Positions 35,958-42,705 of a DNA stretch of 64,000 nucleotides are shown in pieces. The translations under genes were made by a program, and so were the position numbers. The first letter of the stretch is position 1. Each line of letters opens with the position of its first letter. The notes under the pieces are model-generated. The model saw only the letters and a list, made by a program, of their open reading frames with translations. It made no database searches and was not told the DNA's origin. Source of the stretch: Achromobacter spanius (GTDB lineage: Bacteria > Pseudomonadota > Gammaproteobacteria > Burkholderiales > Burkholderiaceae_B). The stretch lies in the NCBI RefSeq assembly GCF_029637605.1, contig NZ_CP121261.1:5766001-5830000 (forward strand), in the 5' to 3' direction.

Positions 35958-36224
35958 TTGAAGAAAAGCAGATTTACCGAGAGCCAGATCGTTGCTGTTC
36001 TGAAGGAAGGCGAAGCCGGCATGCCGGTCGCCGAGCTGTGCCGCAAACACGGCATCAGCAACGCCACGTATTACCTTTGGAAGAGCAAGTTCTCCGGCGT
36101 TCAAGTTTCCGAGTTGCAGAGGCTGCGCGAACTGGAAGCTGAAAACGCCAAGCTCAAACGCATGTTTGCCGACTTGGCGCTGGAGAATGCAGCGATCAAG
36201 GATGTCTTGAATCGAAAATCCTGA
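35958..36224 (+). CDS. IS3-family transposase OrfA
   Basis: 88 aa: helix-turn-helix (KKSRFTESQIVAVLKEGEAG, VAELCRKHGISNATYYLWKS) followed by a leucine-zipper helix (LRELEAENAKLKRMFADLAL). It binds the IS ends and, by frameshift, is fused to OrfB. TTG 35958 follows GGAG by 6 bases and gives the usual MKKSRF start. Confidence 0.92.
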   Translation: MKKSRFTESQIVAVLKEGEAGMPVAELCRKHGISNATYYLWKSKFSGVQVSELQRLRELEAENAKLKRMFADLALENAAIKDVLNRKS

Positions 36225-36244
36225 CGCCGTCGGCCAGGCGCGAA

Positions 36245-37075
36245 GTGGTGGGACAGCTGGTGCAAGCCAAGCTCTCAATCACGCGCGCTTGTCAGATTGC
36301 CGGCCTATCGCGGGCGGCGTACTACAAGAAGCCAATGCCGGCATCTGAGCGGGATTCCCAAGTCATTGATGCTCTCAATGCCATTGTGACTCGGCATGGG
36401 CGTTGGGGATTCTGGAAGTGTTTCACCCGGCTGCGCCTCGACGGTCGCGGCTGGAACAAAAAGCGCGTTCATCGGGTGTACTGCGACATGGGTCTGAATT
36501 TGCCTCGGCGCTGCAAAAAGCGGCTTCCCGACCGACCGCGACAGCCGCTGGATCTGGCCACAGAGCCTAATCGTTGTTGGGCGCTCGACTTCATGCATGA
36601 CGCTCTCTACTGCGGCCGGCGGTTTCGCACTCTGAACGTGATCGACGAGGCGAACCGGGAGTGCTTGGCCATCGAGGTAGGCGTGTCCATCCCGTCTGCA
36701 CGCCTCATTCGGGTATTGAGCCGTTTGATCGACTGCTATGGGCCGCCTGACGCAATACGCCTGGATAACGGTCCGGAGATGATCTCAGAGGCGTTCACCC
36801 AATGGGCTAGCGCAAAGGGCATCGCGATCCGCTATATCCAGCCGGGCAAGCCAAACCAGAACGCTTTCATTGAGCGCTTCAATCGAACTTATCGAACCGA
36901 GGTGCTCGACGCGCACCTGTTCGCCAACCTTGAGCAGGTCCAGGCGATTACCGATCAATGGCTGGTCGATTACAACCAGTACCGCCCGCATGAATCGCTG
37001 GGTGGCCTCCCGCCGGTGCAATTCATGCCCCGGCTAACCCTTGCTCCGATCGTCTATCAACCGATGTCTACTTGA
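36245..37075 (+). CDS. IS3-family transposase OrfB (DDE integrase)
   Basis: 276 aa rve-type catalytic domain in another frame from OrfA; in IS3 elements the active OrfAB enzyme arises by programmed -1 frameshifting. HTH_21 region RACQIAGLSRAAYYK near the start. Catalytic triad D-D-E: D in CWALDFMHDAL, D in IRLDNGPEMIS, E in QNAFIERFNRTYR. The tail RPHESLGGLPPVQF is typical. Confidence 0.94.
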   Translation: MVGQLVQAKLSITRACQIAGLSRAAYYKKPMPASERDSQVIDALNAIVTRHGRWGFWKCFTRLRLDGRGWNKKRVHRVYCDMGLNLPRRCKKRLPDRPRQPLDLATEPNRCWALDFMHDALYCGRRFRTLNVIDEANRECLAIEVGVSIPSARLIRVLSRLIDCYGPPDAIRLDNGPEMISEAFTQWASAKGIAIRYIQPGKPNQNAFIERFNRTYRTEVLDAHLFANLEQVQAITDQWLVDYNQYRPHESLGGLPPVQFMPRLTLAPIVYQPMST

Positions 37076-37521
37076 CAGGGGTGCTTACGAAGGTTTTACG
37101 AATACCTTGCATGGTCTGTCGCACGCTGACGTGGACGGCAGGAGACTTCAGGTTTTGATCTTGATGGGCACAGTGGATGCCGATCAGTCTGCGCTCTATG
37201 GTCGCTACGGCCAAAGTTGCTGCGAGCTTGGCCAGATATGCGCACAGCTGTTGTGGCGTCGCCGGCAGCTTTCCACCGTTCGCCAAAAAGTGAGCGAGAT
37301 CGGTCGCATATGCTTTCTTCGTGACGGCTGATCGGGCTGCATCAATGTAACGCTCTGCCGTCATTGACACGGCAGTACTCTCGGGAACGCTTCGAGAGGG
37401 CTTGGAGGCATTAGTCTTTGATGCCATGGCGGCATTTCTGCTGGTGTTTTTCATGGTCGGAATGAAGTCCTCTTGGAACGTGCCCTATTGACGTCGGGAA
37501 GCTGGGCGAACGGGAGCCAGG

Positions 37522-38193
37522 TCAAGGGTAGTAATCAGCCAGATGGGATCGACAAGCGATAGGGAGCTCGCGGATATACAGGAGTACCTGCCCTAAATCG
37601 GCAAGTAGCGAACCAGCACTTGCAATGGACTGTCGTGGCGCGGCGGCATTACCTACATGGTCCAGCGGGACACTGGCGAGAAGCGAGCCAAGCCCCGCGA
37701 TGCCTTGATGCAGGCAATCGAGCTTGAGGTCTAGTTGTGAGGCCAATGCCAGCAGGAGTTCAGGATCTGCCTCTGCGAAGTCGACACGAGGATCTGCAGT
37801 TTTTGGCAACAAGCAGAGCATCGCGCAAGGGTCACGCAATAGGGCTCTATGGGTGGCTGATTTCGGTTCGAGCCCATGTTCAAATTCCTTTGGCAGCAGG
37901 AGCGTCGTAGCGGACCTGTCAGCCTCGGTAATGACCCATAGCCGCTCGCCCGCTACTTCACACGAGGATATGACGGGGTTGCCATGTATAGCCGCTGCCT
38001 CGTTGGCCAAGGCGTCCTCCGGTTGTACATCGCCCCAATCGCCAGACCGGTGGCGTAACAACATCTGGAATGGGTTCAGGTTCGCGCGCTGCAATAGGTT
38101 CAATGCGCCTGGAGTTGCCACGACTTCACTAAGTGGAATGGGTAGACCGCGGCGCTGCGCAGCTGAGGAAGTGTCACAGTGAGATGCTTGCAT
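37522..38193 (-). CDS. Element-associated conserved protein of unknown function
   Basis: 223 aa. The first half has the conserved core seen in many integrative-element proteins (FQMLLRHRSGDWGDVQPED, ANEAAAIHG, GERLWVITEADRSATTLLLP), sometimes misnamed type I restriction subunit. The second half is a helical extension not usual in the family. No catalytic motif. ATG 38193 is chosen to begin just before the conserved core; a longer frame to 38415 reads into the next gene's terminator region. Confidence 0.75.
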   Translation of the reverse strand: MQASHCDTSSAAQRRGLPIPLSEVVATPGALNLLQRANLNPFQMLLRHRSGDWGDVQPEDALANEAAAIHGNPVISSCEVAGERLWVITEADRSATTLLLPKEFEHGLEPKSATHRALLRDPCAMLCLLPKTADPRVDFAEADPELLLALASQLDLKLDCLHQGIAGLGSLLASVPLDHVGNAAAPRQSIASAGSLLADLGQVLLYIRELPIACRSHLADYYP

Positions 38194-38297
38194 GGGATTT
38201 CGCTTTTGATTGGCAAGAAGGCGTTGGGCATCAGAAATGCAAAAGAGCCAAGGTGTGTGGCCTTGGGTCCTGCGGAGGATGCTGCTAGTCGAGAGGG

Positions 38298-38663
38298 TTA
38301 CTTCTGGCCGTACTTGCCAGCCATAGAACCGGCAGCGTTCATGCCGCAGTAGCTGTCGCATCCCTTTGTGGTCACTTGAACGGCGCGATTGGAGAAGTTC
38401 AACAGCACGACGCACTGGTCCGCCGGGTCTTCCGACGTCCAGGCCGCTCGGGTGCCGTCAATAGGGCGAGCAAATAACGGCTCGTCTTCTCCCAGGCTGC
38501 ATGCATGGGTACCCACATTGGTGTTAAAGGCGAACTGGACGCCTTGCGGGGATTCTTTGACGATTAGCTCGCCGCCTTGCTTGATGTATTTGCCCGTGAC
38601 TCCTGCAAGGGCAGGTGGGCTAGACAGAGCTAGAAGTAGTGCCAACGCGTACGAACGCATCAT
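38298..38663 (-). CDS. Small secreted protein, 121 aa
   Basis: Clear signal peptide (MMRSYALALLLALSSPPALA) and a mature part with three or more cysteines near the end (DQCVVL, GCDSYCGMN). Periplasmic; function unknown. AAGGA is 7 bases before the first of two adjacent ATGs. It is followed by the conserved element protein on the same strand. Confidence 0.75.
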   Translation of the reverse strand: MMRSYALALLLALSSPPALAGVTGKYIKQGGELIVKESPQGVQFAFNTNVGTHACSLGEDEPLFARPIDGTRAAWTSEDPADQCVVLLNFSNRAVQVTTKGCDSYCGMNAAGSMAGKYGQK

Positions 38664-38707
38664 GAGTTCCTTAGAGAGTTGGGATGAAACACAGAATGGG
38701 CGGATTG

Positions 38708-39187
38708 CTAGCGGCCTGGCATGACGAATTCTTCTTGAGGGCGTCCTAGAAGTCGCCAGCCTTGTTCGGACTGGATTAGCAGCACCGCACCTCGCAGGAC
38801 GGTCTGTCGCGTTTGCGCGTTCACTGCGCCCGCCATACCAGCGACGACATTGCCCATTTCGCCCATGCAGGGTTTGTTGCGAGGGTCATCGACGAATGCA
38901 CGCACACCTGCGTAGGTGGTGCGGGCGAAATCGTCGCGGAGCGTCAATGTCGCTTCGTAGTCGAGTCGGAACTTGTCGCCTCGGCGGACGCTGTCGATCT
39001 TCCTCGCGTTTGAAATAGTCCACAGAGGCCAGCCAGAGAATCGGCCTTCAAGATAGTTTTTGGCTTCCGCATTGCCTGGCGCCGCTGCTCCGCAGCCTGT
39101 CGTGAGAAGAGCCGCAACAATGCCTACGAAGGCTAGCGTCGCTTTGTGGATGGGGTGTCTGCTAAAGGCTTTTAGTTGGGTCGGCAT
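38708..39187 (-). CDS. Putative lipoprotein, 159 aa
   Basis: Signal peptide with lipobox LLTTGC near residue 32. The mature part (NYLEGRFSGWPLWTISNARK, GDKFRLDYEATLTLRDDFA) is unassigned. It is divergent from the XRE regulator gene, with the palindrome 39215-39269 between them, so it is probably controlled by that regulator. Confidence 0.75.
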   Translation of the reverse strand: MPTQLKAFSRHPIHKATLAFVGIVAALLTTGCGAAAPGNAEAKNYLEGRFSGWPLWTISNARKIDSVRRGDKFRLDYEATLTLRDDFARTTYAGVRAFVDDPRNKPCMGEMGNVVAGMAGAVNAQTRQTVLRGAVLLIQSEQGWRLLGRPQEEFVMPGR

Positions 39188-39214
39188 ATCAAGGGGCTAA
39201 AAATTCTTAAAAAT

Positions 39215-39269
39215 CACACTTTGGGTTTGGTTGCAGGGCTAAATGTACCAAAACCAAACTCAAAGTGTG
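39215..39269. promoter_or_regulatory. Long palindromic operator between lipoprotein and XRE genes
   Basis: Arms CACACTTTGGGTTTGGTT (39215-39232) and AACCAAACTCAAAGTGTG (39252-39269): 18 bp each, one mismatch, 19-bp spacer. Position between divergent genes, one of them an HTH regulator, makes it a strong candidate binding site for that regulator. Confidence 0.75.
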
Positions 39270-39303
39270 TGGATGGGAGGTAAGGGATAAGAAAAACTGC
39301 GGC

Positions 39304-39531
39304 ATGTCTAACCCAACGCAAAAGTGTGATGCGCAGGTGTTGTTCGCCGCGAACATGCGCCGCATTCGCAAAGAAAAGCAGCTAACTCAGGAGCAGGTGG
39401 CTGAAAGGGCGGGCCTGCATCCGAACTACGTGTCTTCTGTGGAGCGCGGGGAACGCAATCTATCGATCGCCAACATCGAACGCATCGCAGCCGCACTCGG
39501 TGTCACGATGGCGGAACTGGTCACCCCATAG
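39304..39531 (+). CDS. XRE-family helix-turn-helix regulator
   Basis: 75 aa, essentially one Cro/CI-type HTH: FAANMRRIRKEKQLTQEQVA, then GLHPNYVSSVERGERNLSI and IAAALGVTMAELV. ATG 39304 begins the normal N-terminus. Small stand-alone XRE proteins usually repress their own and neighbouring genes; the adjacent palindrome is the likely operator. Confidence 0.92.
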   Translation: MSNPTQKCDAQVLFAANMRRIRKEKQLTQEQVAERAGLHPNYVSSVERGERNLSIANIERIAAALGVTMAELVTP

Positions 39532-39533
39532 TT

Positions 39534-40043
39534 CTACTTGCCGGCGGCGCTTTTCGTGGCCATGGGATGCACGCCGATGTACCAGGCCGCACCAAGCGGC
39601 TTAAGGTCAGTTCGGACATGCTCGGGCGTCTCGATCCAGTATGCAGGGTCAATCACGTAGGCAATGGTGGTCTTTGGAGTGTGGCTCGCCGACGCTCGGT
39701 GGAATAGCACGTGGCGGCCGATTTCCTTGTCGGGGTCGTAGTTCACCATCAGGATGGCCAGATCCGGGACATCCGCCAACTTGCTCACTTCTTTGTAGAC
39801 AGTGGCAACCCAGCCGTAGTGCGCCAGAAGTCCGGCAATCAGGTCTTCGGTGATCCAGTAGGGACCATGCTCGGGATGCTTGAACTGCCTCACAGCGAGG
39901 TCGCGGACCTCTGCAAGCGGTTTCCCTGTGATGCTGGCGATGCATGCGAAGGCACAATCGAAGTCGTTGTTCTGGGCGACGCGAGCGAAGGCGGGCTGGA
40001 AGCCCTCTGCGGTCGAGGTTACGGTGCTGGGTATGCTGGGCAT
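39534..40043 (-). CDS. Cysteine-protease-like (C39/papain-fold) protein, 169 aa
   Basis: The segment NDFDCAFACIASITGKPLAEV near residue 25 looks like the N-terminal catalytic Cys helix of C39-like peptidases; a candidate His lies in GRHVLFHRA, with Asp/Asn in VIDPAYW. It is a frequent passenger of integrative elements and has no signal peptide. Role unknown: either a protease or a degenerate fold. ATG 40043 has AAGGA 9 bases upstream. Confidence 0.65.
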   Translation of the reverse strand: MPSIPSTVTSTAEGFQPAFARVAQNNDFDCAFACIASITGKPLAEVRDLAVRQFKHPEHGPYWITEDLIAGLLAHYGWVATVYKEVSKLADVPDLAILMVNYDPDKEIGRHVLFHRASASHTPKTTIAYVIDPAYWIETPEHVRTDLKPLGAAWYIGVHPMATKSAAGK

Positions 40044-40413
40044 GACACATTCCTTCGTTTCAGGTGCGCGCAACGAAGCCGCCCAGGGACATCAGGGGCA
40101 CTCAATGGACAAACGGGGAGAGGCGGAAAGTGCAGATTGCCGTTGAGGCAGTCGTCTTTCTGGCAGCGTTGCGGCGCTGGTTGAGGGGCGCGCCGAGGGC
40201 TAAACTCCGGCGTGCTAAAACCAGCTTAGGGGTGGCTGCCGTGTCGGATCAACAACAAAATAACTTTGGCAGTTGGCAACTAGAGCGCGGCGTTGTCTCG
40301 AAGCAGGCAGCCCTGTAGCGGGTTGCTCTGGCAACGAAGAAGGGCCCAGTCAGCCAAATTTGAGTATGTTTTTGAGTAGGTTTCGCCGATAGGTGGAGAA
40401 ATTTACCTATGTA
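40044..40413. other. Right-end region of the island, 370 bp, no convincing gene
   Basis: An open frame from 40064 to 40318 lacks homology and a ribosome-binding site. The last part contains two TTTGAGTA motifs (40359 and 40371) that mirror those next to the left end. Confidence 0.5.
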
Positions 40414-40442
40414 GTTCGAGTTTCGCCGTCGCACCAAGAATT
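40414..40442 (+). repeat. Right attachment site (attR), degenerate
   Basis: Matches 22164-22193 with one C-to-T change and one missing G. It cannot regenerate a perfect tRNA end by itself, so a precise excision would have to retain the left copy. Confidence 0.82.
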
Positions 40443-40466
40443 CCTCGCAAAAAGTTCGCTAAGGAC

Positions 40467-40503
40467 AAGCCCGCTGAAAACGCAAAGTTTCAGCGGGCTT
40501 TTT
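40467..40503 (+). terminator. Chromosomal terminator, probably the original one of tRNA-Leu(GAG)
   Basis: AAGCCCGCTGAAA / TTTCAGCGGGCTT, a perfect 13-bp stem with an 8-nt loop followed by a T-rich tract. It lies just beyond the right attachment site, where the tRNA transcript would end in an uninterrupted chromosome. Confidence 0.88.
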
Positions 40504-40531
40504 GCTTTTGGCTTTTAACCCAGCGTTTGGC

Positions 40532-40837
40532 TCAATGAAGATTGCCCCCAAACGCCAGCACCCCCACCACAAACGTTATCCCTCCCACCGCCGCTAACCC
40601 ATACGCGCGCTTCGCCGCCATCGCGTTGCCACGGCTCATGCCGATGGCCAGCGTAATCAGCGACCATAGTCCCGTGAAGGATAGAAGCGCCAGCGTGTAC
40701 ACCCAGTCCGAAAGATCGTAGCCGCCGCCACCGATGGACGGGCTTGCGGAATGCTTGGGCCATAGCAAGGCCACGAGCGTGCCCGCAACCACGGCAAACA
40801 CGGCGAGCCAGGCCAGGAAAGCGCGGTCTTTCAGCAT
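40532..40837 (-). CDS. Small membrane protein, 101 aa
   Basis: Three predicted membrane helices (LAWLAVFAVVAGTLVALLW, WVYTLALLSFTGLWSLITLA, LAAVGGITFVVGVLAFGG). Inner-membrane protein of unknown function. ATG 40837 with AGGATCGAAACC upstream is preferred to the longer 40951 reading. First chromosomal gene after the island. Confidence 0.75.
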   Translation of the reverse strand: MLKDRAFLAWLAVFAVVAGTLVALLWPKHSASPSIGGGGYDLSDWVYTLALLSFTGLWSLITLAIGMSRGNAMAAKRAYGLAAVGGITFVVGVLAFGGNLH

Positions 40838-40939
40838 GGTTTCGATCCTGATGTTTGAGTTAGGGGATGTAATGCACGCCTCTAAATGGGGACAAACGGC
40901 TGGTATAAAGACCGTTGTAGTGTCAACGTAGGCGAGCAA

Positions 40940-41173
40940 ATGTCGATTCAATCATTGGTCCGTTGCGGGGCGGCAGTGGCGCTTCTCGCAATGGGTTCGG
41001 GGTGTTCTTTAGTCGGACTTGGAGATTCCCGGAGTAGCGAGTGTCAGTGGTACCGCAGCAGTTGCATGCACGAGGGGTCATACGACCCGGGCGAAGAGGA
41101 CTACGCGGAAGAGGAAGCGAAGCGCCTGAACGAAGAATCTGCCGACCGCTTGCGGCGCAGTTCCGGCGATTGA
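40940..41173 (+). CDS. Small lipoprotein, 77 aa
   Basis: Signal peptide with lipobox LAMGSGC; the mature part is short and acidic (DPGEEDYAEEEAKRL). The start ATG 40940 follows AGGCGAG. Function unknown. Confidence 0.7.
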   Translation: MSIQSLVRCGAAVALLAMGSGCSLVGLGDSRSSECQWYRSSCMHEGSYDPGEEDYAEEEAKRLNEESADRLRRSSGD

Positions 41174-41206
41174 TCCCGCAATGGACCCTGCCTTGGGCCG
41201 CACCGG

Positions 41207-41998
41207 TCAGCGCTCCAGATAGTGGTCCCGCAAGACGTCCACGTCTATCTTCAGCACATCCTTCAGATAGCGGTCCATGCCACCAAATTCCTGCTTGATG
41301 GCTTGCACCGAGGCATCCAGGTAGGCGGGCGCCACTTCCAGCAGAGGCATCATCACGTCTTCCGTGACGCCGCGCTCGGAGGACTTGGTGAGGATGTCCT
41401 GAAAGAACCGGGCGTTGCAGTGATTCGATTCCAGATAGTTCGACACGATCTCGTCATGCGCCACGCCTAGGGCCGACAACAGCAGCAGCGACGCGAAGCC
41501 GGTGCGGTCCTTGCCCGCGGTGCAATGGAACAGCAGCGTCTTGCCGGTCATCGCCGTTTTCAGGAAGCCGCCGAACGGCTCTTGGTAGCGCGAGGGAAAC
41601 TCGCGATAAATCTCCATCATCATGGTGGTGCTGAAGGCTTGCGTGGCCTCGCGCAAGCGTGGCAACAACACGGCCATGGCCATATTGCCGTCCAGCACCG
41701 GCGATGCAATCCAGTGGAAGCGTTTGCCGAAGTGCGCTTCGTCCTGGGCTTTTTCAGGATCGGCGCGAAAGTCGATGACCGCTTCCAATCCCAATGCGCC
41801 TAGCCGTTCCAGATCGGCGGCGCTGGCCCGGCCCGGGTTGCCGCTGCGAAAGAGCTTGCCCGTGCGCAAGCGCCGCCCATCAATGCCGGTCAGCCCGCCT
41901 AGGTCGCGCGCGTTGTGGACTTTTTCCAGGGGCAGGCGGCGTTCAAGCGCTGCCTGGGTGGCGACGAAGCTTTCCGTGCGAGGCATGGCGGTGGGCAT
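41207..41998 (-). CDS. Protein-tyrosine phosphatase (PTP-like, HCX5R)
   Basis: 263 aa with the P-loop LLFHCTAGKDRTGFASLLLL near residue 155, giving Cys and Arg of HCX5R, and an N-terminal NARDLGGLTGIDGRRLRTGKLFRSG typical of this tyrosine/serine phosphatase family. The family includes phosphoinositide and phosphotyrosine phosphatases. No signal peptide, so cytoplasmic. Convergent with the small lipoprotein; no partner kinase nearby. Confidence 0.9.
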   Translation of the reverse strand: MPTAMPRTESFVATQAALERRLPLEKVHNARDLGGLTGIDGRRLRTGKLFRSGNPGRASAADLERLGALGLEAVIDFRADPEKAQDEAHFGKRFHWIASPVLDGNMAMAVLLPRLREATQAFSTTMMMEIYREFPSRYQEPFGGFLKTAMTGKTLLFHCTAGKDRTGFASLLLLSALGVAHDEIVSNYLESNHCNARFFQDILTKSSERGVTEDVMMPLLEVAPAYLDASVQAIKQEFGGMDRYLKDVLKIDVDVLRDHYLER

Positions 41999-42067
41999 GG
42001 GTACCTGAAGGGCAAGATTGAGTCGGACGATCGTATCACCGCGACGTGACTCGCATTACCCGAAGCG

Positions 42068-42562
42068 CTATCCGCCCAGCTTTCCCAGCAAGCCGATCAG
42101 TTGCCGCTTTTCCGCCGCGTCCAGCTGATGGCTGATACGGGCGTCGTGTGCCTCGACGGCCTGCGTGATGTCGGCCAGCACCTTGCTGCCCGCCGCCGTC
42201 ATCGTCAGTGAATAGGCACGCTTGTCGTGCTCGACGTCCAGCTTTTCTACGTACCCCAAGCCTTGCAAGTGGTTCACGATTTGCACGGCGCCTGAGCGGG
42301 CGATGCCCAGGATGCGCGCCAGGTCGGTGAGCTTCAGGTTGGCATTGGCCGCGATCAACGTCAGGGCGGAAAAGCGTTGCGGCGTGATGTCCCACGGCGC
42401 AAGGGCGGCCAGGAAGTCTTCGTAGATGACGATCTGCGCACGCCGGATGGCGTAGCCGATCAGGCCGTCCAGCGCGCCGTACTGGATACCCGGGACATGG
42501 GGCTCAAATTGCTCGCCGCGCGCGGCGGGGCGGCGGGGGCGTTGGGATGCGGCTCGGGACAT
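42068..42562 (-). CDS. MarR-family transcriptional regulator
   Basis: 164 aa winged helix (ITPQRFSALTLIAANANLKL, LARILGIARSGAVQIVNHLQ, GYVEKLDVEHDKRAYSL with wing D/R). It is divergent from the flavin monooxygenase and separated from it by a palindrome, so it probably represses that cluster and is released by an aromatic ligand. ATG 42562 is the likely start; a reading from 42682 would run through the operator. Confidence 0.9.
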   Translation of the reverse strand: MSRAASQRPRRPAARGEQFEPHVPGIQYGALDGLIGYAIRRAQIVIYEDFLAALAPWDITPQRFSALTLIAANANLKLTDLARILGIARSGAVQIVNHLQGLGYVEKLDVEHDKRAYSLTMTAAGSKVLADITQAVEAHDARISHQLDAAEKRQLIGLLGKLGG

Positions 42563-42668
42563 GGGGGGGGCAGGGGTCTTGATGCCGGGGGCCTCAACAC
42601 TAATGCAGTCGGGGGCGCCGCGCCATGGGGTTACGGGAAATCCCCGGGGTGCGCAGAGTATCTGATTT

Positions 42669-42687
42669 TTGTTATGTTGCATAACAA
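42669..42687. promoter_or_regulatory. MarR-type operator in the divergent promoter
   Basis: TTGTTATG-TTG-CATAACAA: perfect 8-bp arms with a 3-bp spacer, size and AT character typical of MarR sites, 18 bp before the monooxygenase ATG. Confidence 0.75.
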
Positions 42688-42705
42688 ATAAAACCAGGAG
42701 TAGAC

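Larger units (their letters stand above)
35890..37089 (+). mobile_element. IS3-family insertion sequence, 1200 bp (IS407-like group)
   Basis: Ends are inverted repeats beginning CGTAAGC, with CCCC, TCA and GTAGACA matching further in. The target duplication AAGG is at 35886-35889 and 37090-37093. It contains an OrfA with HTH and leucine-zipper and an OrfB with DDE integrase. A 4-bp duplication and this OrfB style fit the IS407 subgroup. The copy looks complete and potentially active, so the insertion may be recent. Confidence 0.9.
35279..37454 (-). pseudogene. Second tyrosine recombinase, disrupted by an IS
   Basis: The N-terminal part is 37454-37090 and the C-terminal part 35889-35279 on the minus strand. 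Removing the IS and one AAGG copy gives an unbroken frame joined as QGIRKT-LGISQRRVRA, a protein of about 325 aa. Catalytic residues are present: Arg in GAFRRAEL, HSLRAGY, GHRS, and Tyr in LVQYIRP. It belongs to the short SAM-like-plus-catalytic recombinases common in islands. It is convergent with the GTPase operon. The insertion between core-binding and catalytic domains must abolish its activity. Confidence 0.88.
22164..40442. mobile_element. Integrated genomic island, ~18.3 kb, in tRNA-Leu(GAG)
   Basis: Bounded by near-identical tRNA 3'-end sequences (22164-22193 and 40414-40442) and starting with a P4-type integrase 160 bp inside the left end. GC content and codon use are plainly different from the flanking ~66% GC DNA, with AT-rich wobble positions and GTG/TTG starts. 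Contents in order: integrase, AlpA-like regulator, possible Rep, repeat pair, reverse transcriptase, five-gene GTPase operon, IS-broken recombinase, element maintenance genes. No conjugation genes are present, so it is an integrative but not self-transmissible element. Confidence 0.88.

Noticed and set aside
40064..40318. 84-aa ORF at the right end of the island
   Set aside because: No Shine-Dalgarno, no homology-like pattern; overlaps the promoter of the peptidase-like gene.
22164..40442. CRISPR array or prophage structural genes in the island
   Set aside because: No regularly spaced short repeats and no capsid, tail or terminase genes were seen.
40859..40951. N-terminal extension of the 101-aa membrane protein to 40951
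   Set aside because: It would run through a promoter-like AT-rich stretch, while ATG 40837 has AGGA at good spacing.
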